Origin: G963665495 sp963667575
Lineage (GTDB): Bacteria > Desulfobacterota > Desulfovibrionia > Desulfovibrionales > Desulfovibrionaceae
Length of the DNA stretch: 64,000 nt
Assembly: GCA_963667575.2 (NCBI GenBank)
Contig: CAXXHY010000058.1
Coordinates: forward strand, 1 to 64,000
Direction: 5' to 3'
The position numbers were made by a program, and so were the translations under genes. Below are positions 15,829-27,331 of the stretch, in pieces. The notes under the pieces were generated by a model that was given only the letters and a program-made list of their open reading frames with translations, was not told where the DNA came from and did no database searches. Each line of letters begins with the position of its first letter. Within the stretch, counting starts at the first letter, position 1.

Positions 15829-18146
15829 ATGTTCAAGATCAGAAGCATAGGTACGATTTTATCGTTGAGCATCAGCCTGGTGATCATAGTGGTCGTAATA
15901 AGCAGTATTTTCTGGGTCAGTTCGAGCACTTATGAAACCTGTCTTGCGCTTCAGTCGAAAATATGAAGCAAACTTCCAAAAGCCTTGCAGAGGAATATGC
16001 GTCCTTTTTTGAAGAAGCCCAGGGAATGTTGCGGACGGTCAGTAATCAGCCCTCCGTACGCAATGTGTTCGCAGAGGGGCCTGGTAAGGATGAACAGCTG
16101 CTGCTGACAGATATTACCTCAAATATACCTTATTTCAGACAAATAATGCTGGTGGACCCTTCCGGCAACGTGGTTGAGGCCAGCACCAGCGACAAGAAGA
16201 ATCTTGTTGGGACTTCCATTGCCAAGGAAGATTTTTTCAATGTGGTGCAACAATCCAAAACGGACGCCATCGTGGTCCATGACCAAGTGTTCAAGTCCGG
16301 TGGGGACGAACGCCTTATTGTCTGCCTCTCGCAGCAAATCAGGGACAGCTCAGGTAAGATGTCCGGATGGGGTATTCTGTTGCTGGACTGGGCGGGCCTG
16401 GCGTCCGCAACTCTTGATAGCCTGCGTTTCGGTCGGGATGGGTATGGATTCATATACGATAAGGACGGGACCATTATTGCCCATGCTGTCAGCAAGGGAT
16501 CGCTCATGACCACAGGGAGCCAGGCGAATTATTTCAAGGAAAGAGAATCCTCGCAAAGTGGGGATTCCACGTACGTTTTCAAGGGACGGGCAAAGATCAT
16601 GGTCTATCACAAGATACCCACTACGGGCTGGATCGTGATTCTTTCCGCGTATGAGGATGATCTGGCAACCACGGCGCTGGAACAACGGAACGTCATGGCC
16701 ATTGGCGGAATTTTCGTCATCGTCCTGGTTGTGGGGCTTTGCCTGTGGCTGCTTCGCAAGCTGGTGTTCGCTCCCGTTAACGGTGTGCTGGCTTTTGCCT
16801 CGGCTGTTTCGGACGGGGATCTGAAGGCCAGCCTGGAAGGCTCGTATAAGTATGAGTTCTCGGTTCTCGCTTCCAAGATTCAGGTCATGGTTGCCGAATT
16901 GAAGAATAAACTGGGATTTTCCGACGGCGTACTCAGAGGAATGACCATTCCGTGCGTCATTGCGGATCCGGGTGGAAACGTGATCTGGGTCAACCAACCG
17001 GCCTGCGATCTCTGTGAGTCGCGCAAAGGCCCCGACGAGTGGGTTGGGCATGCTTTTGGCGAGTTTTTCTACGGAGACGCGTCACACGAAAGCATCACCA
17101 CGGATACGTTGCGTACGGAAAAAATGCATGATCAGGAGCTGAGCCATTCGTTCCCGTCCGGGAAACAGGTGGTCCTGCACGTCAATTCGCTGCCTTTTTA
17201 CGACATGGACGGAAAATTGCTCGGTGCGGTGACGTATATGATAGATTTGACCGAGATCCGTCAGCAGCAGAAAAAGGTCGAGGAACAACACGCCATAATC
17301 GCAAAAGCGGCTGCGGAAGCAGACAGCATCTCGCAACATCTGGCCTCTGCCTCGGAGGAACTCTCGGCCCAGGTGGATGAAGCCAGCAGAGGGACGATTT
17401 TGCAGCGTGACCGTATGTCTGAGATCGCCACGTCCATGAATGAAATGACGGCTTCTGTCCTTGAAGTGGCCCGCAATGCATCCAGTGCTTCGGAAGTCAC
17501 CACCAATGCGCGCCGTGAAGCGGAACTGGGGGCCTCCAATCTGAACGATCTGACCCATGCCATCGAGGAAGTGCAGGCACAGGCCCTGAGTCTGAAGGAG
17601 TCCATGGGGGAACTCGGGGTGCAGGCCGAGGGCATCGGCAATGTCATGAACGTGATCAGTGACATCGCGGACCAAACGAATCTGCTGGCGCTCAACGCGG
17701 CCATCGAAGCGGCCCGTGCAGGCGAGGCGGGAAGGGGGTTTGCCGTGGTGGCGGATGAAGTCCGCAAGCTGGCTGAAAAAACCATGACCGCCACACAGGA
17801 GGTGGGCACCGCCATCGGCAATATTCAGCAGGTGGCAAAAGTGAATATACAGTCCACCGAAAAGGCCGTTACGAAAATTGCCGATAGTACGGAACTGGTG
17901 ACAAAATCGGGGGAGGTTTTGGACACCATTGTGGGAATGATGGAAAACGCCGCGGCGCAGGTCAGCGGCATTGCCACGGCTGCGGAAGAACAGTCCCTGG
18001 CCAGCGAAGAAATCAACCAGTCCACCGGGGATGTGACCGACCTGTCTCAAAAAGCCTCGGAAATCATGGAGCAGTCCGCTCAAGCCGTGCAGGAAGTAGC
18101 GGAAATGGCCGCAAAACTGAGCATGGTCATCGAGGAAATGTCCTGA
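15829..18146 (+). CDS. Methyl-accepting chemotaxis protein, dCache sensor (N-terminus frameshifted)
   Basis: Chemoreceptor with a periplasmic dCache domain (about residues 45-270), a second membrane helix (G-G-I-F-V-I-V-L-V-V-G), HAMP-like and PAS segments, and a full signalling domain. The tip sequence A-D-Q-T-N-L-L-A-L-N-A-A-I-E-A-A-R is intact, so it should bind CheW and CheA. The long open frame starts only at 15963 and then lacks the first membrane helix. That helix is coded just upstream from the ATG at 15829: M-F-K-I-R-S-I-G-T-I-L and on through V-I-I-V-V-V-I-S-S-I-F. One more A in the AAAA at 15958-15961 joins the two as L-Q-S-K-N-M-K-Q-T-S. I therefore place the true start at 15829. 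The ligand is unknown; dCache domains often bind amino acids or organic acids. Confidence 0.88.
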
Positions 18147-18254
18147 TGTAAACCGGCCGCGGCAGTACCGGAGGGCGGCCTTTGCCTGAGCTTGCGGCCC
18201 CGGGTCCATGCGGCAGAGCGTTTTTTGAGGTGGTCCGTCATGGCGGACCACCTT

Positions 18255-20531
18255 CTATTTGAATTCTTCGAAAAAAGCGACAAGATCAGCGAATTTCAAC
18301 GGACGCGAGTAGAAGTACCCCTGGTAGATGTCGCAGCCGTATTCTTTGAGAACGGCAAGCTGCTCGGGTTCTTCAACCCCTTCGGCGACAATGACCATGT
18401 TCATGGTGTGCCCCATATTGATGATCGATCGGATCAGGTTCGCATCCTTGGTGATATTGGTGATGTTGGCGATAAAACTCCTATCCACCTTCAATTCCTT
18501 TATGGGCAACCCTCTGAGCATGCTCAAAGAGGAATATCCGGTACCGAAGTCATCAAGAGAAATGGTGATCTGATGGTTGTTCAGCGAATGGAGAAGCGGC
18601 AGAAAATGCTCGATATCGTCAATGAACAATGTTTCGGTCACCTCGATGGTCACCCTGTTCTTGTCAATGCCATGTTTTTCTATGGTGTTGATGAGCATTT
18701 CTTCAAAGCCGCTGGCAAGAAACTGTTTTATGGAAATATTGATGGAAATGGAAAAATGCAGTTCGCCAAAGGTCTGAGCGAGTTGTGCGAAGTCGGATAA
18801 GGACTGCTCCAGGATAAAATTGCCGAGATCTTCCATGAGTGCGGATTCTTCCGCCACGCCGATGAACTGGTCGGGTGGAACGAATCCGAGTTCGGGATTC
18901 TGCCAGCGGACAAGCGCTTCAATGCCATGGATAGTGCCTGTCCTGTCTATCTGGGGTTGGTAGACCATGTGCAGTTCGTTTTTGTCCAGTGCAGTACGCA
19001 GGTAGTGTTCTATCTTGGTCTTGCGGTCCATGACCTTCTTGAGTTCCTCGTTGTAGAAAGAAAAGGAATTCCGCTGTTTTTTGGCCTGATACATGGCCAG
19101 GTCCGCATTGACCATTAATTGTTCGAGCCCCATGCCGTCGTCTGGAAAAAAGGAGACGCCCGCACTGGCGCCGAGATGCAAGTGCATTCCGGAAATGAAA
19201 TACGGCTCGGCAATGTATTCGAGCAGTTGGGAAACAATTCGGGTGATGGTATCCAGTTCGGTTTCATGAATCAGGATGGTGAATTCGTCTCCCCCGTTGC
19301 GTACGACCTCCGAACCTATGGGAACGCACTGCAGAATTCGGTTTGAGACTTCCTGGAGAATCAGGTCACCGGTGGTGTGACCGAATGTGTCATTGATGTT
19401 TTTGAAATTATCCAGATCGAGAAAGACAATTGCAAAGGGCGGGGAGCTGGGCTGCGTCCATTGCTTTGATATGGCAGTATACGCTTCGCGATTGTACAAT
19501 CCGGTCAAAGAGTCGTGTATGGCAAGATAGGCGAGTTTTTTTCTGGTGGCCTCTTCTTTTCGCAAGGCCCAGATAAAAAGGCCTCCGAGTATCAGCATTG
19601 TGATAATGAAACCAATAAGTTTTATATAGAATCCCTGTGCGATGAAAGCGGTAGTGATGCTTTTTTCGGGAATGGAAGTAATGGCGATCAAGTTGTAGCG
19701 TTTGAGGAATCTTGCTGCGTCAATTGAGGTCATTCTTCCTCTTATTTCTGATTTGGTATAGTATATGTAAGAATTATTGGACTTTCTGAATTCTTGCGGC
19801 GTCATTTTATAGTTTTTAAACAAATCTTTCTGGGCCTGTTTGACGACATCAATGGGCAATGGTTTTGAATAGGCGTCCTCATATTTATCATTGTCCAGTG
19901 GAAAAATATGCACGCGCCAGTGACCGCTGTTATTGAGAATCAATGTATTGATATCCTGAATATCAAGATTCCCCTGCATCATATCAGAAAAAGAATCGAT
20001 ATCTATTCCGGTAGCGAGAGTTCCTATTATGGAGCCATCGGTTTTTTGTATCTTTTTATAAACAGGGAGAATCCATTTCTGTATATTTTTCATGAAATAT
20101 ACTCTTCCAAAAAAGACACTTTCTGCCTTGGAAGTATTTTTTAATATTGTTTTTATATCTTTATATTTTGAAAATTTCTGTATATTGTGAAAATCTAAAT
20201 TTGAACTGAAAGCAATATAGTGTCCATCAGGAGATATGAATCCATATCCAACTGTTGATTCGCTTGTTTTTTGTGTTTTAGATAAGACTTGTTTGATAAT
20301 TGACGGATTTAAATAAAAATTTTGACATAACAGCCGATCTCCTAATTTTTCCATTGTCAGTTCTACAACATGGAATTTGGCATGGACTGCAGAAGCAAAT
20401 ATATTGTTCAAATATTTAGCTTTATTTACTGTTTCTTTTGCAATGGTATTGTACGTGTCGAGCTGGCCGAGAACGAAAATCAGGGTCAGACAAATAAAAA
20501 CAAGTACGGATATCAAGCGGATTTTGTTCAC
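18255..20531 (-). CDS. Membrane sensor with dCache, GGDEF and EAL domains
   Basis: 758 residues. N-terminal helix (I-S-V-L-V-F-I-C-L-T-L-I), a periplasmic dCache-type domain to about residue 290, and a second helix (L-I-G-F-I-I-T-M-L-I-L-G-G). The GGDEF domain has an intact active site (R-N-G-G-D-E-F), and the EAL domain has E-A-L-V-R-W and the metal-site D-D-F-G-T-G-Y-S-S. Both halves therefore look catalytic: GGDEF makes c-di-GMP and EAL breaks it. Which dominates cannot be told. The sensor part is richer in A and T than the enzyme part. It is convergent with the chemoreceptor gene. Confidence 0.92.
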   Translation of the reverse strand: MNKIRLISVLVFICLTLIFVLGQLDTYNTIAKETVNKAKYLNNIFASAVHAKFHVVELTMEKLGDRLLCQNFYLNPSIIKQVLSKTQKTSESTVGYGFISPDGHYIAFSSNLDFHNIQKFSKYKDIKTILKNTSKAESVFFGRVYFMKNIQKWILPVYKKIQKTDGSIIGTLATGIDIDSFSDMMQGNLDIQDINTLILNNSGHWRVHIFPLDNDKYEDAYSKPLPIDVVKQAQKDLFKNYKMTPQEFRKSNNSYIYYTKSEIRGRMTSIDAARFLKRYNLIAITSIPEKSITTAFIAQGFYIKLIGFIITMLILGGLFIWALRKEEATRKKLAYLAIHDSLTGLYNREAYTAISKQWTQPSSPPFAIVFLDLDNFKNINDTFGHTTGDLILQEVSNRILQCVPIGSEVVRNGGDEFTILIHETELDTITRIVSQLLEYIAEPYFISGMHLHLGASAGVSFFPDDGMGLEQLMVNADLAMYQAKKQRNSFSFYNEELKKVMDRKTKIEHYLRTALDKNELHMVYQPQIDRTGTIHGIEALVRWQNPELGFVPPDQFIGVAEESALMEDLGNFILEQSLSDFAQLAQTFGELHFSISINISIKQFLASGFEEMLINTIEKHGIDKNRVTIEVTETLFIDDIEHFLPLLHSLNNHQITISLDDFGTGYSSLSMLRGLPIKELKVDRSFIANITNITKDANLIRSIINMGHTMNMVIVAEGVEEPEQLAVLKEYGCDIYQGYFYSRPLKFADLVAFFEEFK

Positions 20532-20877
20532 CGGCGTCCTCTTTTGTAAAAAACGTCAAAAATCGGCATTGTTTCAGATAGAGTTTGTAAATTCAGTATA
20601 ATACGATAAAAAGAAACAAGTTTACTCTGTATTTGGGAACATTATGAGAGTTTTAGATAATACACCAAGCGGGTATTCTGTTCAAACGAATTTGTCTGTT
20701 TTTTTATTCTGCCAGCGATGAACACAGTTCCAGTGTCGCTGTCTGGCTGCGGGCGCGGACGGGGGGTAAGGTTCCTGCAGTGGAAGTTTGCGAAAGGGAC
20801 GCAGGCAGGGGAAGGGGTGTGAAGAAAAACGGTTGTGGACGCGAGATGTCTGTGCGTCCACAACCGGCGTATGGCTA

Positions 20878-22363
20878 TCAGGATTGTTTCTGCGGTTTTC
20901 CCCAGTGGTGTTTGTAGATTTGCATCGCGGGCGGAACAAGCAGCAGCAGAATCACGGCCCAGAGAATCAGGCAGGGGCCACGGGTGAAGAAGACCGAATA
21001 GCTCCCGTGTCCGATGATGACTGCCTGGGCAAAGCCGGTTTCGGCTATGGGCCCCAGAATCAGCCCCAGTATGAGCGCTCCCAGTGAAAAGCCGGTTTTT
21101 TTCCAGAAACAAGGCCGCCAGCGCGAAAATGAGCATGATGAACACGTCGAACAGGCTGTTGTTCATGGCGTAGGAGCCCAGTACGGAAAATACGCATACG
21201 GCCGGAATGAGCAGCGCCGTGGGGATGAGCGAGATGCGCGCGAAGTAGGGCGCGAAAAAGAGTCCCAATGCCAGAAAGCAGACATTGGCGAGAAACATGG
21301 AGAAAATGAAACCGTAGGTAATTACGCCGTGTTTGGTAAACAGCTCGGGTCCGGGAATGAGCCCGTGGATAATCAATCCGCCGAGCAGGGCGGCAGCCAC
21401 GCTGTTGCCGGGGATCCCCAGTGTCAGCGTGGGAATCAGCGAACCACCCACGCATCCGTTGTTGCCGCTTTCGGCCGCGGCGATGCCTTCGGGGTTGCCG
21501 TTGCCGAATTTTTTTCTGTTTTTCGAGTTCTGGCGCGCCACATTGTAGGAAACGAATGCAGCGATGGTCGCGCCTTCTCCGGGAAGCACGCCCACGATGG
21601 TGCCCACCACGGATCCGAGTGCGATGAATTTTTTCAACCCCTTGGGCAAAGGCTCCTTTTTAAGAGGCTGCGTACGCATATCTTCCTGAACAATGTGTTT
21701 CTCGCCGGACAACTTGAGCATCTGGGTGATGGAAAACATGCCGATAAGGGCCGGCATAAAGGAAATGCCATCGTAGAGATCGCGGATGTCCAGCGTATAT
21801 CGGAGGCTGCCCGAGATGGGGTCCGTGCCCACCACGGCTATGATCAATCCCAGAACGCCGGAAATGAGCGCCTTGATGAGTTTGCCTTCCTCGGCCAGGG
21901 AAACAATACCCACCAGTCCCAGAATGGCCAGCAGAAAGTATTCCGGCGGACCGAACTGCAGGGCCACGATGGCCAGCACCGGAGCGGTGCAGAGCAGGAC
22001 CAGCGTGGAGAAGATGCCCCCGATGAAACTGGAGATGACCGAGACTTTGAGAGCCAGTCCTCCTTTGCCTTGCTTGGTGAGCTGGTAGCCTTCTATGGCC
22101 GTGGCCGCGGCAGCGGGAGTGCCGGGCGTATGCAGCAGAATGGCGGGAATGGATCCGCCGTACATGGCCCCGCAGTATACGCCGCCCATGAGGATCAGGC
22201 CGGTGAGAGGTTCCAGGGCAAAGGTTACGGGAATGAGCAGGGCAACGGCCATGGTTGCCGTCAATCCGGGCATGCCGCCGACAAGAACGCCGGAGGCCGT
22301 GCCTATGAACACAGCCAGCAGAGAAGATGGCATCAACAGAGAGTGCAGCGCCTCAAGAATCAT
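20878..22363 (-). CDS. tctA: Tripartite tricarboxylate transporter large permease TctA (C-terminus frameshifted)
   Basis: Twelve-helix permease of the tripartite tricarboxylate transporter family. The family motif is G-G-M-P-G-L-T-A-T near residue 28, with Y-G-G-S-I-P-A-I-L-L near 70. The frame is normal to about residue 420, then reads into nonsense and runs to 20642. In the next frame the expected ending appears, G-F-S-L-G-A-L-I-L-G-L-I-L-G-P-I-A-E and on to a stop at 20878. Removing one base from the seven-T run at 21096-21102 (A7 on the coding strand) restores it. I give the corrected end. Order tctC-tctB-tctA on the minus strand makes a complete importer operon; the substrate may be citrate, tartrate or another carboxylate. 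Confidence 0.88.
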
Positions 22364-22372
22364 GGGTATTCC

Positions 22373-22828
22373 TTACAGGAGGCTTCCTTTGGGCAGGGAA
22401 ACTTCCAGCAGTTTGGCGAAGACGTAGTAAACGAAGATCAGTATTCCCGCTGTGGTGAAGACAATGGGCAAAGGACGGCGGTAACCTATGCCCAGCATGG
22501 TGGCGGGCAGAAAAAGCGCCGAAGACAGAAAAAAGCCCAGATAGCCGAGAGCCCAGCAATAGAGCGCGAGCAGAATGAGCAAGGGCCAGAAGCGTCTGGG
22601 GTCGGCGGACAGACGAAGCTTCTGCTGACCGAAGCCTCCGCCGCGGCTTTTGATGAACAGCAGCAGTTGCGCAGCGCACAGAAGCCCGAGAGTCCAGCCG
22701 AGAAAGCGAACGTAGGCTGCGGTGGATCCCTGCACAAAAGGCGGATAACTCGCCGTACTGCGGTAGAGCAGTACGGCGAGCGCCAAAAAGCCTAACAATA
22801 ATAGGAGTTCGGCAAAACGCTTGGACAT
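22373..22828 (-). CDS. tctB: Tripartite tricarboxylate transporter small membrane subunit TctB
   Basis: 151 residues with four predicted membrane helices, from M-S-K-R-F-A-E-L-L-L-L-L to a C-terminal F-V-Y-Y-V-F-A-K-L-L-E-V-S-L-P-K-G. The last stretch, with the proline after the final helix, is usual for TctB. It lies between tctC (stop codon one base before the tctB start) and tctA (9 bases). TctB is the small membrane partner of TctA. Confidence 0.88.
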   Translation of the reverse strand: MSKRFAELLLLLGFLALAVLLYRSTASYPPFVQGSTAAYVRFLGWTLGLLCAAQLLLFIKSRGGGFGQQKLRLSADPRRFWPLLILLALYCWALGYLGFFLSSALFLPATMLGIGYRRPLPIVFTTAGILIFVYYVFAKLLEVSLPKGSLL

Positions 22829-22829
22829 C

Positions 22830-23774
22830 TTACCAAGGCGCCTTGTCGTAGTAGACCTGGGTTTCGGCCTGCAGTTTCTTCAGATAATCGAGGTATTCCG
22901 GACCGGTCATGACCTGCAGGAAGAGATTGTCCTTCTTGGCGGCGGCGAGAAAATCCGGATCGCTGAGCACCTTGGCCAGCAGATCGTCGAGTTTGTCCAG
23001 GATGGCCTTGTCCACTTTCGCAGGGGCCACAAAGCCGCGGGTAGCGGTCATGAGCACGTCGTATCCCTGCTCCTGGCCGGTGGGGACATCGGGAAGCAGT
23101 TCGGAGCGCTTGTCAGCCAGGATGGCGATGATGCGCGCCTGTCCGGCTTTGTGCTGTGCGAACATCTGGGACAGGTTCATGAAGCTGGCGTCCACATGGC
23201 CGCCCATGGTGGCGGATTTCTGCTCGGTGGATCCCTTGGTGGGGAGCAGGTTGAAGGCGACGTCGGCGGTGTTTTCGAATTTTTTTGCGGCAATGAAGTC
23301 ATCGGAGCCAATGCCGTTGACGGAGACGGTCAGGCTTTTGTCCTTGGCGGCCTTGACCAGATCGTCAAGCGTCTTGAAAGGGCTGTTCGGGGGAACGACC
23401 ACGATTTCGGGATCGTCGCACATGTTGCCCATGATATGAAAACTGTCCAGGGTATAGCGTGCGCGTTTGGAAACAATATGGGCCACGACCTGGGTAGTGA
23501 AGATCATGCCGATGGTCAGTCCGTCGGGTTTGGCGTCCGCAATTTCCTCAAAGCCTTTCTGGCCGCCCGAGCCACCCACGTTTTTGACCACGAATTCGGC
23601 TTCGGGCCAGTATTTCTTGGCTGCGTGGATGACCAGGCGCGCGGAGGCGTCGGTGGATCCGCCGGCTTTGGAAGGCACGATGATGGTGATGGGTTCGGAC
23701 GGATACTCGGCGAAAGCGGACAAAGGAAGAGCAAAACAGAGGACAAGTACGAGAAGTGCGAGGCGTTTGATCAC
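22830..23774 (-). CDS. tctC: Tripartite tricarboxylate transporter substrate-binding protein TctC
   Basis: Periplasmic binding protein of about 314 residues. The signal peptide is R-L-A-L-L-V-L-V-L-C-F-A-L-P-L-S-A-F-A, and the mature start Y-P-S-E-P-I-T-I-I-V-P with G-G-S-T-D is characteristic of TctC/Bug proteins. The start is the GTG at 23774, with GGAGG five bases upstream; the longer frame to 24011 has no signal-peptide logic. It captures a carboxylate in the periplasm and passes it to TctAB. It is first in the operon, as expected for the most abundant component. Confidence 0.9.
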   Translation of the reverse strand: MIKRLALLVLVLCFALPLSAFAEYPSEPITIIVPSKAGGSTDASARLVIHAAKKYWPEAEFVVKNVGGSGGQKGFEEIADAKPDGLTIGMIFTTQVVAHIVSKRARYTLDSFHIMGNMCDDPEIVVVPPNSPFKTLDDLVKAAKDKSLTVSVNGIGSDDFIAAKKFENTADVAFNLLPTKGSTEQKSATMGGHVDASFMNLSQMFAQHKAGQARIIAILADKRSELLPDVPTGQEQGYDVLMTATRGFVAPAKVDKAILDKLDDLLAKVLSDPDFLAAAKKDNLFLQVMTGPEYLDYLKKLQAETQVYYDKAPW

Positions 23775-24336
23775 GAAGACCTCCAAGTAAAGATGGTTGT
23801 TGAATGCGAGCACCAGCGTCAAGGACCAATGCTTATGTTCTGCAATGCCAGAGTGAAACAGGAACTCCGGCCCATTGCAGAGGGTTTCCCATGCGTATTG
23901 ATGGGGAATGCGAAAAAAACCGCATGAGGCATTGCAGTGTTTCCGGCAAAACAGCTCCACCCATTGGGGCAGGCGTTTGTTCCCTTCATGCTCCAACAGA
24001 TTCCAGGGCATTGGCCGGACAAGCCCTCACCCCTGTATCCACCTCCGGCGGCAACAAAAATATCCGTCTGGCGTCGGCCGGTGCGGTGGATAACGTCATG
24101 CTTCTCAGTATGAAATAGATGTCATTTTATGAAATTTAGTTCATTTATTACCATTATGCAAAAGCTGTCAACCTGGCAGATTTCTCGACCTCGAGCATCT
24201 GCAATACGTTGCCGGCCCCAATAAGATGCCATGCAGTAGAGCATCAGCACTGAGGACGAGCAGATGCATAGCATACGGAATATGCGGAGGCTCGGGGCAT
24301 ACGCAGGACGGCAGATTGTCCTTTGCCGCCCGTGCT
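23775..24336. other. Promoter region of tctCBA and end of the next leftward gene
   Basis: No gene is supported. The right part lies just after the stop of the large membrane-protein gene. I see no clear intrinsic terminator and no regulator gene for the transporter. Confidence 0.4.
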
Positions 24337-27331
24337 TCAGAAAATGGCAAGTTTTGATTTTGGCTTTGACGCAACATCCTGGATCTGGTCCAGGTAGTTC
24401 TCATGGTTGTTGAGGTAAAAAGCCAGTGCGCTGTTGAATTTGCGTCCCAGCAGTCCCTGAACCAGGAGCAGGCTGATTTCCTTTTCCCGTTCCAGCACGC
24501 ACTGCGACAGCAGGAAGGCTTTGCGTTCGTCCCGTTCCATTTCCCGCAACTTGTGGCGCAGGACGGTTCGCGCCTGGGGCTGATACATCCAGAAATACAT
24601 CAAATCCAGAGCGTTGACGATGATGACCTTCTCAAGGTCGCTTGTTTCGGTGGCGATGGTTTCGATGAAGGCCTTGGGCGATGCCAGCAAATCAAGTGCA
24701 TCGTCCTGCGGGTAAAGCACTTCGAGTTTGGCGTAGGTCTGGAACACCTGGTTCAGCTTGGCATCCAGGTCGCGCTTACGCATCCGGACATAGCTGGAGC
24801 GGTCGGCCATGCCTTCGATAATGCCTGCGGCACAGTCAGAGGCGAACTTGGAGATGATGGCCGCCCATTTCTGCAGAATGACATCCACGTTGGGAATGCC
24901 GTACATTCCGAGGATGCTTCCAAGAATCATGTTGTAGAGGATTGCCAGAGGAATGGAGATAATGCTCCGGAAAAAGTTCCCCACCACGGCACGCCGGGGC
25001 AGACCGCGAAAGGTATTGTGCGTGGAGATGTACGCTCCGTTGACCAGAGCCATTATAGAGAACAGCAGCACCGGATCCGAGGCGGTGGTGATACCGAGGC
25101 CGCGATCCAGAAGCACGGTTTTGACAAGGTAATCCAGCAGGGGCACGGAAAACCCCGTATACAGCAATGAATCCGAAAAACGCCCCCAGCTCAGAAAATC
25201 ATTCCATTTGAAGAGCGACGAGCGCTGAAAACCACCACAAGCCAGCACCGACTGGATAATATTGCGTACGCCGGTGATGCCGAACCAGATGAAGGGGCCG
25301 AAATAGGCCAGCAGCCACCAGTCCTTGGTATAGTAGAAGGAAATGGCCGCGGGGATGAAGCCGAAGAGTATCTTGAGCACGTTTTTCAGGTGCCCGTTGA
25401 GGTTTGCCCAACGATTGAAGCCCGTTTGCCTGGGGGGATCCTCCTCGTTGTTCCCCTCGACTTTTTTGGGAACACCGCCCAGGGTGTAGATGTTGCCCTT
25501 GCCCTCGGGCGCGAGCCTGTAGCCGGTGCGTTTCCAGGATACCTCGGGCACGCTTCCGCTTGTGAACCATTTGGGCATGATCCTTAGAAAAGCGTTGAAG
25601 AATTTTCCGGCCCCTGTGGGAGGGTGTACGGAAAAGATGATCTGGGCCCTGGTGTCCATGGCGATGGGCAGGGGAAGAAAACTGTGGGTTTTGGAGTGTT
25701 TCAAGGCTCTTTGGGACTTGAGCGGCAATGTGTCGGCAACGACCTGCCCCATGCCGTGGCGGCGAAAGGACTGGCCGGTGGAGTCCGAGCCGATGCGCGA
25801 ACGCAGCGGGTGGTTTTTGTACAGGGCGTGAAACGAGGAAAGATCTTCGAGCAGGGCGTTCAAATCGTGCAGTCGTTCTTTCCTGAAGGACTTGCGGCAG
25901 CTGTCCACGGATTCGATGATCCGGTGGATGAAGCGTTTGAGCAGCACGACATTGGCCGAATTGACTACGGACTGCAGCTCCAGGATGTTTTTGTAATCAA
26001 TGGATTTGCCGGTTTCGAAATAGTGCAGGTTGAAAATTTCCAGATGGGTGATGCCGCCGTTGCACTGATGCAGCAGAATGAGCACCTCGTCTATGCAAAG
26101 GCCGTTCAGGTCCAGAGTCACCCAGTTGTGCACATTCAGTCCGCGAATCAGATTGATCATCTGCGGTGCGGACAGGGTCAGCAATTCGGGTTCGTCGTCC
26201 GCTCCGTGGGGTACGAAAGGATTGTTTATTTCCGGGTTCTGTTCGGGCGCCAGCCATTGCTCGATGACCTGCTCCACATCCACGGTCGGGATAGGGCCGG
26301 CTTCTTTGGGCGCCTTGGGCTGCTTGTTCAGGATATTGCGGGCCCGCGAGCTGATCATGCTTCCCAGGTGAAACAGCGTGGGCTGTCCAACACCCACGAA
26401 TTCCAGATATTCTTCCTTGGAAATGGAAGGCAGGGAAATGCCGAGGCTCGCCCCCATGGATTGCCGCAGGGAGCTGTTGTATTTCTCCAGAATGCTCCAG
26501 ATGTATTTGTGCTGGTACTCCAGTACGTTCTGCCCCTTTTGTCGGAATGCCTCCATGTCTGGCTTGTTCAAGAAATTGAGCAGGTCGGACTGATCAGCGA
26601 GTCCCCTGGGCGTCCAGAGCAGCTTGATGAAATGGTCGCGGTGCCGGACGCGCAGTTCAATGCCGATGCGTGCGGAAATCCCCATAATTTTGGCGGCTTC
26701 CAGCAATTCCATGGCCGCGTCGGGGTCAATGATCGTGTAGTAGATGACCGTGAGCTTGCGTATGCCCTTGATCCAGGCATCCATGATCAGGTGCGTGGGG
26801 GATTTGCGTCCTTTCGTATTGGCGTCGTGGACGTGGTCGTCAAAGGCCAGCTGCGACCAGTCCTCGGGCATTTCTATCAGGTGGTACTTCTGCAGTTCGC
26901 GCCGGATGCTCCGGGGGTTTCCCAGGATGACGCGGCGAAAGTCATGCGCCAGAACCAGCTGTCGCAGCGGGTCACTTTTGGAGCGTACCAGTTTCTTTCA
27001 TGATCTGAACCAGAACCCGTGCCGTGTTCAGGGGGAGGGAGCTGTCCGAAGCGGTCAGAACCTCATCCTTCAGGGCGCGCAGGGCCTTGATGCGGTCCTG
27101 GGCTTTGCCGCGTTCCAACGACCCCAGAAGGTGAACAACCGCATGAGCGATACGCAGGCTCCGCGTGGCGGCCATCTGCTTGATGCCGTTGGGATGCAGA
27201 TAGGGAGCGAGTATTTTTTTAAAGCCGGAATACTGTCCGCGCTGCAGCACGTCATTGACGATGCGCAGCATTTCGTAATCCTGCTGGTCAAAAAACAGTC
27301 TGTTGGCAAGCCTGCGCTGCTCATGATTCAT
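24337..27331 (-). CDS. Large membrane protein with PHP-like N-terminal domain (one apparent frameshift)
   Basis: Two frames, 27331-26972 and about 26990-24337, together make one protein of about 995 residues. Skipping the G at 26995 joins I-M-K to K-L-V-R-S-K-S-D-P-L-R; the second frame has no ribosome site of its own before the ATG at 26871. Near residue 160 lies F-D-D-H-V-H-D-A-N-T-K-G-R-K-S-P, then about 45 residues later G-I-S-A-R-I-G-I-E-L. This mirrors PHP phosphoesterase domains (metal-binding H-x-H, an S-P segment, and G-I-E), though not all metal ligands can be found. The centre (I-P-A-A-I-S-F-Y-Y-T-K-D-W-W-L onwards) has about five membrane helices, and the C-terminal 200 residues are helical and soluble. 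I do not recognise a named family. The gene stands alone. Confidence 0.65.

Noticed and set aside
20642..20877. C-terminal 79 codons of the uncorrected tctA frame
   Set aside because: Composition is nonsense-like; the conserved TctA ending is present in the neighbouring frame and stops at 20878.
21014..22795. 593-codon plus-strand frame opposite tctA and tctB
   Set aside because: It is the antisense shadow of the GC-rich transporter genes; rich in Q, G, R and H without any domain.
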